This document shows positions 1 to 8,828 of a stretch of DNA of 34,369 bases, piece after piece; position 1 is the first letter of the stretch; each line of letters begins with the position of its first letter. The notes under the pieces are model-generated. The model did not search any database. It worked only from the letters and a program-made list of their open reading frames with translations, and was not told where the DNA came from. The DNA is from Butyricicoccus faecihominis (lineage in GTDB: Bacteria > Bacillota > Clostridia > Oscillospirales > Butyricicoccaceae), in NCBI RefSeq assembly GCF_024462775.1, contig NZ_JANGCE010000036.1, forward strand, positions 1 through 34,369. Direction: 5' to 3'. Position numbers and translations under genes: made by a program.

Positions 1-1021
1 TCCGCGCCTGAAGGGTGCAACCTTCGAAACTGCAATTATAGAGCGGTATCGGCGCAGAGAAAGCAGCGTGGAAGAAGCGCTAATCGAAATGTATCTGGCC
101 GGTGTCTCGGTTCGGCGCGTAGAGGACATTACCGAAGCGCTTTGGGGCAGTAAGGTTTCTCCCTCCACCATCAGTGAGCTGAACAAGAAAGCATACGTGC
201 ACATTGAGGACTGGCGGAATCGCCCTTTGAAAGGCGGCTGCTACCCCTATGTCTATGTGGATGGCTCTACTTACGGCGCAACTGGGGCGGAGAGTTTGAG
301 AATGTGGCCATTCTGGTTGCGATCGCCGTGAATGAGGATGGATATCGTGAGGTTCTGGGTGCCGCAGAGGGCATGAAGGAGGACAAGGCCAGTTGGGTAA
401 GTTTCTTTCAGTGGCTCCGTGAGCGTGGCCTGAATGGTGTAAAGCTGATTGTTGGCGACAAATGTCAAGGTATGCTGGAAGCTGCCTATGAGGTGTTTCC
501 GAATACCAAATACCAGCGCTGTACAGTCCATTTTTATCGTAATGTGTTCTCTGTGACGCCGCGCTCTAAGGTGAAGCTGGTAGCCAAAATGCTTAAGGCG
601 ATTCATGTCCAAGAAGGTAAGAAAGCCGCCCGGGTAAAAGCCAAAGCCGTGGTGGAAGAACTGCGCTGCATGAAGCTCAAGAAAGCAGCCTAAAAGGTTG
701 AAGATGGGATTGATGAGACCCTGTCTTACTACCATTTCCCCAGCGAGCACTGGACACGCATCCGTACCAACAATGTCATTGAGCGTCTCAACCGGGAAAT
801 TCGCCGCCGCACCAGAGTGGTAGGCTGCTTCCCGGACGGCAATTCCGCCCTCATGCTGGTCTGTGCTCGGCTTCGCCATGTCGCTGGGTTTCTCCAGTGG
901 AGCAATAAGAAGTATATGAATATGAAGCACACGGAGACTTCCGTCGAGGACGTTTCTTTTGCCGGCTGACTTCTTCCACTCAGATTCTGCATACCTTTTT
1001 GCGCATAATTCTTGACACTAC
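1..1021 (+). mobile_element. IS256-family insertion sequence, right part, decayed
   Basis: The window opens inside an IS256-like element. The transposase frame covers almost all of it, and the right end is probably near 1010-1021, where the sequence reads TTGACACTACC; the reverse strand therefore begins GGTAGTGTCAAG, which resembles an IS256-family terminal repeat. The left end and any target duplication lie outside the window, so the boundary is inferred. The element is no longer able to make an intact transposase. Confidence 0.75.
2..969 (+). pseudogene. IS256-family DDE transposase, frameshifted and with an in-frame stop
   Basis: The frame is open from the window edge and reads as the middle and C-terminal part of an IS256-type (Mutator-like) transposase. 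Visible landmarks are the first catalytic Asp in YVYVDG (near 260), a second in VGDKCQG (near 450-470) and the glutamate in NNVIERLNREIRRRT (near 770-810), followed by the conserved tail with VGCFPDGNSALML. A one-base deletion near 265 moves the reading from frame 2 to frame 1. A TAA at 691-693 then interrupts the frame, which stays open and homologous-looking to the TGA at 967-969. Two independent lesions make this a pseudogene rather than a programmed-frameshift gene. Confidence 0.9.
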
Positions 1022-2796
1022 CTATCCTTCGTTGGGGGCTTTAAGTCTTTTATCTTCGTACTGGTAGCAAAAAGCTCCCCACACTTCAATGAAGTATAAG
1101 AAAGCAACCGGATAACCGCACAAATAAAGTAAATACAAGCTCCAGACTTTGCTGCTGCTTCTGTAAGCAGACCATGTGCAACATCGTTGCGAATATTTGC
1201 TCCAGCTGGTGTGTTTAGTAACCCCTCAAACAAAAATAAAATGTCATTGTCGTAAGCATCAATAAGCTCCGGCAAATCAAATACAGAAGTAAGAACCTTC
1301 TCTTTTGAAGTTCCATCATTCTCTAAAGTAACTGTTAGCGCGCCTAGTTCCTTGGCTAAATTTCGGAATAGGTTTTCCGCCTGAGATGATAAAATATGGA
1401 TTGCTTCATACACCTGTCCTTTTAGTGCCATATAGATTGCGCTTTTAAATATCCGTTCCCTCTCCTGTGGAATAATAGGATTGGACAAAACCAAGAAGTC
1501 TATATCATCGATAACAAAGTCATAGTTATTTCTGATAATTCCTAACGCACGGCCTAAATATAAATCTCCTTCTATTTCTTCATATTGAAGCATCTGTCTG
1601 TGCATATGTGCTTCCAATAATTTCTGATCGCTTTCTGGATTTTTCATATCCAAGGGATCTAAAGCAAGTACAGTTTGTCCAGCGGCATTGGTAAACTTTT
1701 TTGAAAATAAGTGGGATAGCGGATGCTCTTTCAATTCTGTAATAACAGTGCTTTTTATATCTGCTTTCTTCCGAAACGAGGTAAACTGGGTAAGGCGCAA
1801 AAGGGCTTCTTGAAATGACAGTCCATCAAAGCACTCTACCATATATACATGTAGATTGCTTACATCATAGCTTCGTTGTATGACACCCATAGAAAGAGGT
1901 ATCTTGCTTTGGAGGCAAACAATTTGCTTTTGGATCTTTTCAGCATGTTCAGGTTCTTTATTATTCCTATAAAGAAGAGCGGCTTTCTTTAAAAAACCTT
2001 CAGCAATGACAACCGATCGAAAATCATCGTCCGATAATTCTCCAGCCTTCTTTTCATAGTACTGTGCTAAGGAGATATATGTATCATATACTCCTGAATT
2101 GTCTTTTTTCCATTTGAAACATTCGATAGTCAATTCATATGCTGTTTCAGTTTTATGTACATCGGGTTCAGAGTTTTGAATGACTTTGTTCAAAATTTCA
2201 ATTAACCTGCCGATGTCTCCGTATTTTTCTTTTACAATGATTTCAATCAAATTAAGCGACAGGAATAGTTCATCTGTTCCATTGATTCTTAGGATTTTAT
2301 CATATACTGATTTACAAGCCTGCACATGCTTTTCTTGCTGATTTACCTGCGCTGATATGCATAACGCCCTGCGTATCATATCAAGACTTTCTATCCAGTC
2401 ATTCTCAGAGAACAGCAATTCAAACAAATTGGTATATGCATCTATTGCCACAAGTGCATGAGCATAGCTTTTTCTCTGCGTCCACAACATGTCAGCAATC
2501 CTTGCACAGATGTTTACTGGAATCAAATCAAGATTCAAAGATTCCAATAACTTAAAATCATTTTCTTCCATATCTTGAAGTGCAAAGGAGCGTCTTCCTC
2601 TCAGGACAATAGAAGGCTGAAATTCAATATTCTTATCAGTTATTTCTGCATGCAAACTACACACATCTTTTATCAGATTATAGGTATATTTATCAGCTTC
2701 ATTATCTAATGCCGATATATCAGGTTGAAATGCATCAGTTCCGAATAACACGAATGATTTATTCGTTATTTGCTGTAAAGCTTCGTATACTGTCAT
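1018..2796 (-). CDS. DUF4209-like protein with C-terminal HEPN-type RNxxxH motif
   Basis: This 592-residue, mostly helical cytosolic protein has no signal peptide. Its C-terminal part contains RNDVAHG (R536, H541), which fits the RNxxxH signature of DUF4209 and the R-x4-H pattern of HEPN RNase domains. The upstream region (about residues 100-300) looks like stacked helices of a TPR-like kind. The start is the ATG at 2796, preceded on the minus strand by AGGGGG. The gene is clearly AT-richer than the genes after 4287, which suggests transfer. The TAG stop lies in GGTAGTGTCAAG, the probable end of the neighbouring insertion sequence, so the last residues may be altered or lost. Function is unknown; an RNase or defence role is only inferred from the motif. 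Confidence 0.7.
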   Translation of the reverse strand: MTVYEALQQITNKSFVLFGTDAFQPDISALDNEADKYTYNLIKDVCSLHAEITDKNIEFQPSIVLRGRRSFALQDMEENDFKLLESLNLDLIPVNICARIADMLWTQRKSYAHALVAIDAYTNLFELLFSENDWIESLDMIRRALCISAQVNQQEKHVQACKSVYDKILRINGTDELFLSLNLIEIIVKEKYGDIGRLIEILNKVIQNSEPDVHKTETAYELTIECFKWKKDNSGVYDTYISLAQYYEKKAGELSDDDFRSVVIAEGFLKKAALLYRNNKEPEHAEKIQKQIVCLQSKIPLSMGVIQRSYDVSNLHVYMVECFDGLSFQEALLRLTQFTSFRKKADIKSTVITELKEHPLSHLFSKKFTNAAGQTVLALDPLDMKNPESDQKLLEAHMHRQMLQYEEIEGDLYLGRALGIIRNNYDFVIDDIDFLVLSNPIIPQERERIFKSAIYMALKGQVYEAIHILSSQAENLFRNLAKELGALTVTLENDGTSKEKVLTSVFDLPELIDAYDNDILFLFEGLLNTPAGANIRNDVAHGLLTEAAAKSGACIYFICAVIRLLSYTSLKCGELFATSTKIKDLKPPTKDR

Positions 2797-3170
2797 AATT
2801 TGCCCCCTGTATTATTGCTTTGCTTAAATTCACAATGGGGATTTCAACGACCAATTTCCTACAATGTTGAACGAATTAATTGTACAGCAGCTTCTTTCTT
2901 TTGTCTATACGCTGAGTCCAAACTTAATCCCGCTAAAATGACTGTTGCTATTCAGTTTTTAGGGGTAAATATCGCTGCGTGACGGCCCGCAAACCGTTGA
3001 TATGACTGGATTTCTTCAAAAAATGCTGTAAGAGCATTCGCACCAAACGCACATAATCCGAACCACTCACGACAGGTTGTATCTGTTGGCGAAGGGTTCG
3101 GATTTGTGCTTTATCTGCAATAATTTTATGACACACTTAACAAATAGGGTCACCCGGTTTTATAATTGGG
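2797..3170. other. Intergenic AT-rich stretch with a perfect inverted repeat
   Basis: No convincing gene is seen here. A minus-strand frame of 62 codons (2948-3136) has no recognisable domain. A perfect 10-bp inverted repeat, AGGGTCACCC at 3146-3155 and GGGTGACCCT at 3169-3178, has a 13-nt loop and no T-run, so it could be an operator or an element end rather than a terminator. Confidence 0.4.
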
Positions 3171-3380
3171 GTGACCCTGCTTTTGTTGGGAGGTGTTTTA
3201 CTGGAAACAGGCAAAAAAAGAGGCCCTAAGACGGATAATCCGAAGCCTTACAGAATGGCCGTTAAGTATGACGAAGAGTGCAAGCAGATTTTAGATGCCT
3301 ACTGCGAACAGGAAAACGGCAACAAAATGGAGGCTGCAAGGCGCGGGATTAAGAAGTTGAAGGATGACCTCAAAAAATGA
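3171..3380 (+). CDS. Small ribbon-helix-helix-like protein
   Basis: This short basic protein begins with a KKRGPKTDNPK segment and continues with a strand-like stretch (RMAVKYDEE) and two helices (CKQILDAYCEQ, MEAARRGIKKL). That is the arrangement of Arc/CopG-type ribbon-helix-helix DNA binders common in conjugative and mobilisable elements. The start is uncertain. The GTG at 3171 gives 69 residues but lies upstream of the GGGAGG at 3188-3193. A non-standard CTG at 3201 would be well spaced from that site and would begin at LETGKKRG. The neighbouring DUF6809-like gene supports a mobile-element origin. The DNA target is unknown. Confidence 0.6.
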   Translation: MTLLLLGGVLLETGKKRGPKTDNPKPYRMAVKYDEECKQILDAYCEQENGNKMEAARRGIKKLKDDLKK

Positions 3381-3521
3381 AGGAAGCGGCGGCCACCTTG
3401 CGAGTAACACGCCACTTCCCACACCGACAGATGCCCGAAGGCAAATGCAGCGTAAATAGTATATCATGCGCTGTCATTTCTTTCAAGCAATGCCGGACAA
3501 CATTATGAAAAGGATGATGGT

Positions 3522-3821
3522 ATGCAAAGCATATTGGAAGAGTTTGCATATGGAAACGTATCGCCGCAGGTACAGGGTTTTGACAAAAACTCTAAATATG
3601 GCAAAGCCATTGAGCTGGTGGCGCGCTTGGAACAAAAAATGCAGAACAGGCTCGAAGTCGATCAAAAAGACCTGTTTGAAAAGTATGTTGCCGCGCAGGG
3701 CGAATTAAATCAGCTTACCGCTGTCAAAAACCTTGTTCATGGCTATAAATTGGGGCTGATCATGACTGCGGAAGCGTTTCTTGGAATGGATGATCTATAT
3801 ATTGGCGGGGAGGAATTATAA
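3522..3821 (+). CDS. DUF6809-like small helical protein
   Basis: This 99-residue, largely helical acidic protein has the pattern I associate with DUF6809: an N-terminal SILEEFAYGN segment, a middle block around KDLFEKYVAAQGELNQL, and a closing GYKLGLIMTAEAF helix. Such proteins are common in Clostridia, often in integrative elements, and have no known function. The ATG at 3522 follows AAGGATGATGGT. An ATG 1 nt after its stop opens the next short frame, so the two may once have been co-translated. An overlapping frame at 3466-3708 is a shadow. Confidence 0.7.
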   Translation: MQSILEEFAYGNVSPQVQGFDKNSKYGKAIELVARLEQKMQNRLEVDQKDLFEKYVAAQGELNQLTAVKNLVHGYKLGLIMTAEAFLGMDDLYIGGEEL

Positions 3822-3822
3822 A

Positions 3823-3942
3823 ATGAACCGTATATTGATGATTGCCAGCGGTTCCAAGAGCTCGAAAATCTTTATACAGTCCGGTGAGATAGCAGAGCCC
3901 GACGCATTTTCACACAGCTTTAATTGGGCGCTGAATTTATGA
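3823..3942 (+). pseudogene. Possible fragment of an ANTAR-type response regulator N-terminus
   Basis: A 39-codon frame starts with an ATG well placed behind GGGGAGGAATTATAAA. Its opening MNRILMIASGSKSSKIF resembles the first strand and helix of clostridial ANTAR response regulators, but similarity ends after about 17 residues and the frame stops. It is best read as a scrap left by deletion. It could also be a chance short peptide; confidence is low. Confidence 0.3.
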
Positions 3943-4024
3943 GAACGGTTTTCGAGGAAAACTAAGCCACATAAAACATGTGGCGCGAACATTTGTCTGA
4001 ACGATGGATTGCTTCCTAAAAGGC

Positions 4025-4064
4025 AGCCCTGTTTGTTTTTCGGCACAAACAGGGCTGTCTTTTT
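4025..4064 (+). terminator. Rho-independent terminator
   Basis: Arms AGCCCTGTTTG (4025-4035) and CAAACAGGGCT (4046-4056) pair perfectly over a 10-nt loop and are followed by GTCTTTTT. It separates the mobile-element patch from the sensor-kinase operon. Confidence 0.85.
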
Positions 4065-4109
4065 GGGGGGGATAAATAGGTATGTGATCAAAATACGAAA
4101 GATTAATGC

Positions 4110-4138
4110 TTTCCATGTTAGAATGTGTCTGGTATAAT
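4110..4138 (+). promoter_or_regulatory. Probable sigma-A promoter for the kinase operon
   Basis: TATAAT at 4133-4138 is preceded by TGG, giving an extended -10, and a weak -35 (TTTCCA, 4110-4115) sits 17 nt upstream. The leader to the start codon is about 140 nt, with no further feature that I can see. Confidence 0.55.
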
Positions 4139-4286
4139 ATGATTACAGCGTTTCAAGGGAGCTATCAAACCGGCTTATCATTTTCAAAGTAATCGTGCCG
4201 CAATGGATTGATTTCACAGAAAAATAAAGAAAACATGCGGCGGCGGCCTATTTTAGCGATAAAGAAATGTGCATGGAGGTGTGAAA

Positions 4287-7193
4287 GTGAAAGCAAAGGA
4301 GAAAAAGAAATCGGGCGCGATACTTGCGGTATCAGCGGGGATTTTTGTGATCGCTTTGTCCATATCCAGCTTTTTTCTTTTGCAGATCATCGGCAGAATG
4401 AACCAAAGCGCCAATCAGAACCTTTTGACATCCAGCCGGGTCATCAGCGAGGGGCTGAACAATAAGATCACGCTGGATCGGGAGCTATTATCCGCGCTGA
4501 CCGAGCTGCTGGCGCTGGAAGAGAATGGCGTGATTGAGGAGACCCTGCGGGAGTATGCGGATTCCACAGACTTTTTCCGGTTTGCTTATATTGATATGGA
4601 AGGCGAGGGCGTGGACAGCGAAGGCAACGCCGTTTATGCCTCGGATCTTCCGTTTGACGAAATCGCGCTTTCCAAGGGGACGGACGGCATGTCGGCGCCC
4701 TATCATGGCGCCAGCGGACGGATCCATATCACGTATCAGTCGCCCGTTTTCAGAGAGGGCAAACAGATAGGCGCGGTATACGCGGACCGGATTATTGATG
4801 ATTATAACCTGCCTACGCTGTTTACCTTCCATAATGGGGCGGGCTCCGCTTATGTGGTGGACGGCAATGGGGATTTTATTATCAAATCACGGGGGACCGC
4901 GTCGGAAACGGATGTTTACAGCTATCTGGCAAAGCAGAAAAACGGCGCGGCCATACAGGATACGCTTCGCCGCGTGATTCAGGAAGGAAAGAGCGGAACG
5001 CTTGTCGTGACCAATGAGGCGCAGCCATCTCTGCTGGGCTTTCTTCCTGTGGAATCGCCGCAGGGCTGCTACTTGATTACCGTCGTCCCCCGCGCGGTTC
5101 TGCAGCAGGAGGCAAAGCCGATCATTATCATGCTTTGCACGATGTTTGCGCTGTTGCTGCTTGGCGGGCTCTCCGTCGCCACGCTGTTTGCGGGAAGGCA
5201 ATCGATGAAGGCGGATGTGCGGCAAAAAGAGTATCGGGAAAAACTGTTTGGAAACCTTTCTGCGAATATCGATTTCGCGTTCCTCCTTTATACCCCGGCG
5301 GGACGTAAGGTAGAGCTGGTTTCGGACAATCTATCGGGCCTGCTGGGCATCACCCCGGAGCAGGCACAGGAAAAGCCGGAGCGGATATTTGACGCCAGCG
5401 GATTGCCGCAAGGGGACGCCGACAGAAGCAGCTTTTTCAACGGAACGCTGAAAGAACAGACCACCAGAGAATCGATGGTGGGGGTCGGCCCGAACGAAGT
5501 GAAGCGCTGGATCGCGGTGCATCTGATTCCTGCGGATTACGGCCAATATCTCGCGGTGTTCCATGAAACGACCGAGGAACATAACATGCGTGAGCAACTG
5601 GCGGACGCCCTGACGCAGGCACAGAACAGCAACCGCGCGCGGTCGGCTTTCTTCTCATCGATGTCTCACGATATCAGAACGCCGATGAACGGCATTGTCG
5701 GCATGACGAATATAGCGCTTAACAATCTGGACGACCGCGAAAAGGTCGAATCCTGCCTGAACAAGATCACGGGCGCTTCGGGGCATTTGCTGGAGCTGAT
5801 CAACGAAGTGCTGGATATGTCCCGAATCGAAAGCGGACGGATCAGCCTGAAGGAAGAAACCGTGCACCTGCCCAGCCTGATCGCCAATCTTCTTTCCTTC
5901 CTGAAACCGGATATGGATAAAAAGAACCAGAGTCTTTTGATGAAATCGCAGATATTAGAGCATGACACCGTAATCAGCGACGGGCTGCATTTGCAGAAAA
6001 TATTGCTCAATCTGTTGTCCAACGCGGCAAAATATACGCAAGCGGGCGGCGAGATCAGTTTGCAGATCACAGAAACGCCGGTGGACGCGGAAACAATACG
6101 GATGAGCTTTGTGGTAGAAGACAACGGTATCGGTATGAGCCCCGCGTTCCTAAAACGGATATTCAAGCCCTTTGAACGGGCGGAGGACAGCCGCATGAGC
6201 CAGACCACCGGCACGGGGCTGGGGCTTGCCATTACGAAGAGCATTGTGGACATGATGGGCGGGGACATCCGTGTACAAAGCCGGGAATACGAGGGATCGT
6301 GCTTTACTGTGGAGATCCCGCTGAAATTGCCGGCGCAGCAGGCGCGGGAATACCCGAACCTAGCCGGTTATACGGCGCTGATCGTGGATGATGATCAGGA
6401 CGCGTGTGAAAGCATTAGCCTGATCTTGCAGGAAACGGGCATTCGCGCAAACTGGGTTACAAATGGACCGGAGGCGGTGGAACAGCTCTGGAACGCCCAT
6501 GTTAGAAAGGATGATTACTACGTTGTCATTCTGGACTGGAAAATGCCTGAAATGGACGGGCTGGAAACGGCGAGACAGATCAGAAAGCGGCTGGGCAGCG
6601 AAGTGCCGATCCTCCTGCTGTCCGCATATGATTGGGAAAGCGTGAAGGATGAGGCGGTCCGCGCGGGCATTAACGGTTTTCTGACGAAACCGATCTTCAA
6701 ATCCGGCCTTTTGGAGAAGCTGAGATACTACATCCGGGGCGAAAAAAGCAAAACGGAAGCGCTGGGAACGGAACAAAGCTTAAGCCTAGAAGGCGTCAGA
6801 ATTCTGGCGGCGGAAGATAACGAACTGAACCGCGAGATCATTATAGAGCTTCTGGAAAGCAGCGGCGCGTTGGTAGACAGCGTTAGGAACGGGCAACAAG
6901 CATTGGATCGCTACTTAAACAGCAGTCCGGGGCATTACCAGCTGATCCTGATGGACGTCCATATGCCGGAAATGGATGGATTGGAAGCGACGCGGGCGAT
7001 CAGAGGCTCCGGCAGGCCGGATGCCGCTACGATCCCGGTAATCGCCATGACCGCGGATGTATTTAAGGAAGATATCCGCAAATGCAAAGACGCGGGCATG
7101 AACGCGCATATCGGAAAACCATTGGAGATCGATAAGCTATACGCCACACTCCGTCGGTTTTTAAATAACGATCAGAAAAAGGCGGGGATGTGA
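4287..7193 (+). CDS. Membrane hybrid sensor histidine kinase with two receiver domains
   Basis: This is a 968-residue transmembrane sensor. Order: TM helix near residues 8-30, an extracellular Cache-like region to about 270, a second TM helix (IIIMLCTMFALLLLGGL), a PAS-like segment, a HisKA domain with phospho-acceptor His461 in SMSHDIRTPMNG, a HATPase with LSNAAKYT (N box) and GTGLGLAI, then two receivers with Asp750 (ILDWKMPEMDG) and Asp890 (LMDVHMPEMDG). Both receivers keep the K of the active site (TKP, GKP). There is no DNA-binding output domain, so signal probably leaves by phosphorelay to an unlinked partner. The GTG at 4287 follows GGAGGT at good spacing; upstream GTGs at 4269 and 4281 are less well placed. 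It overlaps the lipoprotein gene downstream. Confidence 0.92.
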   Translation: MKAKEKKKSGAILAVSAGIFVIALSISSFFLLQIIGRMNQSANQNLLTSSRVISEGLNNKITLDRELLSALTELLALEENGVIEETLREYADSTDFFRFAYIDMEGEGVDSEGNAVYASDLPFDEIALSKGTDGMSAPYHGASGRIHITYQSPVFREGKQIGAVYADRIIDDYNLPTLFTFHNGAGSAYVVDGNGDFIIKSRGTASETDVYSYLAKQKNGAAIQDTLRRVIQEGKSGTLVVTNEAQPSLLGFLPVESPQGCYLITVVPRAVLQQEAKPIIIMLCTMFALLLLGGLSVATLFAGRQSMKADVRQKEYREKLFGNLSANIDFAFLLYTPAGRKVELVSDNLSGLLGITPEQAQEKPERIFDASGLPQGDADRSSFFNGTLKEQTTRESMVGVGPNEVKRWIAVHLIPADYGQYLAVFHETTEEHNMREQLADALTQAQNSNRARSAFFSSMSHDIRTPMNGIVGMTNIALNNLDDREKVESCLNKITGASGHLLELINEVLDMSRIESGRISLKEETVHLPSLIANLLSFLKPDMDKKNQSLLMKSQILEHDTVISDGLHLQKILLNLLSNAAKYTQAGGEISLQITETPVDAETIRMSFVVEDNGIGMSPAFLKRIFKPFERAEDSRMSQTTGTGLGLAITKSIVDMMGGDIRVQSREYEGSCFTVEIPLKLPAQQAREYPNLAGYTALIVDDDQDACESISLILQETGIRANWVTNGPEAVEQLWNAHVRKDDYYVVILDWKMPEMDGLETARQIRKRLGSEVPILLLSAYDWESVKDEAVRAGINGFLTKPIFKSGLLEKLRYYIRGEKSKTEALGTEQSLSLEGVRILAAEDNELNREIIIELLESSGALVDSVRNGQQALDRYLNSSPGHYQLILMDVHMPEMDGLEATRAIRGSGRPDAATIPVIAMTADVFKEDIRKCKDAGMNAHIGKPLEIDKLYATLRRFLNNDQKKAGM

Positions 7194-8497
7194 TGGGGCG
7201 AAGTTTTTTAAAAGGCGGCGTGCTGCTCGGCGCGCTTCTGGCGTTGCTGCTGCTGGGAACCGGCTGCGGCAATGGGCAGTCTGCTCCGGAATTATATCTG
7301 GATGAAAGCATCCCGGAAACGCCGATAAAGATTTTTACGCAGAATCAAACCGTTTCCAAAGCAATAGAAGCGTGCTGCAAAAACGTGCTCAATCAAGATA
7401 AGAGTACCAACATCGTGGTGTACAGTGATTCCGCCAGTTTTTACGCGGACGAAGGCTTGTCATACCGCGAGCTGCTGCTAAAACGGTTGGCTTCGGGAAC
7501 CGCTGATGATCTGTATTTGATCCCTGCGGAAGATGTGTTGGAGTTTGATGAGAAAGGATATATTTATGATATGTCCAATCTGAACTGTACGGCCAACCTA
7601 TCGCAGGATGCATTGATACAGAGCACATATAACGGAAAGGTGTTTTCTGTTCCGCTGACCTATACCTGCTTTGGCTTTGTATGGAATGTGGATATGCTCA
7701 AAAAATACGGGTTGGAGGTGCCGGGAAATCTAGCGGAGTTTTTGCATGTTTGTGAGACTTTAAAGGAAAACGGCGTGCTGCCCTACGGCGCCAATAAAGA
7801 CTTTTCGCTGACGGTTCCCGTCATGTGCGCGGGCCTCTATGATATTTACCAAGGCGAAAACACGGAGCAAACGCTTGCATTGCTGTCCGATGGTACGGTA
7901 TCGATCAGTGAATATATGGAAAAGGGTTTCTCGTTCCTTCAGATGCTGATCGACAATGGCTATATGGACCCGGAAGCCGCGCTCGGCACGTTGCCGTCCA
8001 GCAAGGAAGAAAAGGCGTTCTTTCAAGAAGAAAACTGCGCGTTTATCTGCGCCATCTATCGCGGGCAGACCTTTGAAGATTACCCGTTTGAAATTGAGAT
8101 GACGCCCCTGCCTATATTGGAAAACGGCTCCATCTGTGTGGTGGGCGCGGATCAAAGATTAGCGATTAATCCGGGCTCCGAACATTTGGACGCGGCCATA
8201 GCGATCGTGGAAGCGCTGGGAGAAACGGAAACCCTCGATTCCTTTGCGGAACATCTGGGAAAGATATCTTCCTCCCAAAATGCCACGGCGCCGAATATCA
8301 CCCAGTCCAAGTCGATCATCGCATGTGTGTCACAGGGCGGTCAGATACCCAATCAGGATTTTCGCTTGCATTTCAATGTCTGGAATACGGTGCGGGAGCT
8401 GAGCCAGCGGCTCTGTCAGGGCGCAAGCGTTGCGGAAGTAACGGCAGAATATGACGCCAGACAGAAGCAAGAGGTTTCCCTGTATGGGGAACATTAA
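7193..8497 (+). CDS. Extracellular solute-binding lipoprotein, family 1-like
   Basis: This 434-residue exported lipoprotein has a signal peptide ending in the lipobox LGTGC, with Cys25 as the predicted lipidated residue. The rest has the features of an ABC-type sugar or oligomer-binding protein: an IKIFTQN first strand, a PLTYTCFGFVWNVDMLKKYGLEVP segment typical of the hinge region, and an LAINPGSEHLDAA block near the C-terminus. Its ATG overlaps the kinase stop (TGATG), so the two are translationally coupled. No permease or ATPase follows. A role as ligand-presenting partner of the kinase is therefore more likely than import, but this is inferred from context. A terminator follows directly. 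Confidence 0.85.
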   Translation: MGRSFLKGGVLLGALLALLLLGTGCGNGQSAPELYLDESIPETPIKIFTQNQTVSKAIEACCKNVLNQDKSTNIVVYSDSASFYADEGLSYRELLLKRLASGTADDLYLIPAEDVLEFDEKGYIYDMSNLNCTANLSQDALIQSTYNGKVFSVPLTYTCFGFVWNVDMLKKYGLEVPGNLAEFLHVCETLKENGVLPYGANKDFSLTVPVMCAGLYDIYQGENTEQTLALLSDGTVSISEYMEKGFSFLQMLIDNGYMDPEAALGTLPSSKEEKAFFQEENCAFICAIYRGQTFEDYPFEIEMTPLPILENGSICVVGADQRLAINPGSEHLDAAIAIVEALGETETLDSFAEHLGKISSSQNATAPNITQSKSIIACVSQGGQIPNQDFRLHFNVWNTVRELSQRLCQGASVAEVTAEYDARQKQEVSLYGEH

Positions 8498-8506
8498 ATA
8501 GGCAAA

Positions 8507-8551
8507 AGTCCGCTTTCGAGAGAATATCCGAAAGCGGGCTTTGCTTTTTTT
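8507..8551 (+). terminator. Rho-independent terminator after the lipoprotein gene
   Basis: The stem AGTCCGCTTTCG (8507-8518) pairs with CGAAAGCGGGCT (8529-8540) with one G-T pair, and is followed by TTGC and a run of seven or more T. Confidence 0.88.
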
Positions 8552-8556
8552 GCATA

Positions 8557-8585
8557 TTGACAAGTCCTTGCGAATACAGTATATT
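8557..8585 (+). promoter_or_regulatory. Sigma-A promoter of the ferredoxin/ArsR operon
   Basis: TTGACA (8557-8562) and TATATT (8580-8585) are separated by exactly 17 nt. The following AT-rich stretch, with the partial repeat CTTAATTGCTTAATT (about 8597-8611), is a plausible place for the operon's ArsR-type repressor to bind, though no clear dyad proves it. Confidence 0.8.
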
Positions 8586-8621
8586 AGAAATATCTTAATT
8601 GCTTAATTATTCGGAGGTAGT

Positions 8622-8828
8622 ATGGGCAGAGCATTGAAGATTGCCCGCGTTGGCGGGGATTGTGTGGCGTGCGGAAGCTGCGTGGGGGCTTGTCCGATGG
8701 GCGCTATCCGCATTGCATCGGGCGTGATCGCTCAAATTGACGGAGAAAAGTGTGTCGGCTGCGGTAAATGCGCCAAGATTTGTCCCGCTGCCGTCATAAC
8801 AGTCGTGGAGCGGAGGGCAGCGGAATGA
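8622..8828 (+). CDS. Dicluster 4Fe-4S ferredoxin
   Basis: This 68-residue cytosolic electron carrier has two classic cluster motifs, C14-x2-C17-x2-C20-x3-C24-P and C44-x2-C47-x2-C50-x3-C54-P, as expected for a 2[4Fe-4S] ferredoxin. The ATG at 8622 follows CGGAGGTAGT. It is the first gene of a three-gene operon whose second product is a membrane Fe-S protein, so it probably exchanges electrons with that partner. The stop overlaps the next start (ATGA). Confidence 0.92.
   Translation: MGRALKIARVGGDCVACGSCVGACPMGAIRIASGVIAQIDGEKCVGCGKCAKICPAAVITVVERRAAE

Noticed and set aside
271-930. 219-codon minus-strand frame over the insertion sequence
   Set aside because: Antisense of a transposase pseudogene whose plus-strand motifs are clear.
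2948-3136. 62-codon minus-strand frame as a mobilisation protein
   Set aside because: No recognisable domain; similarity to relaxosome proteins could not be supported.
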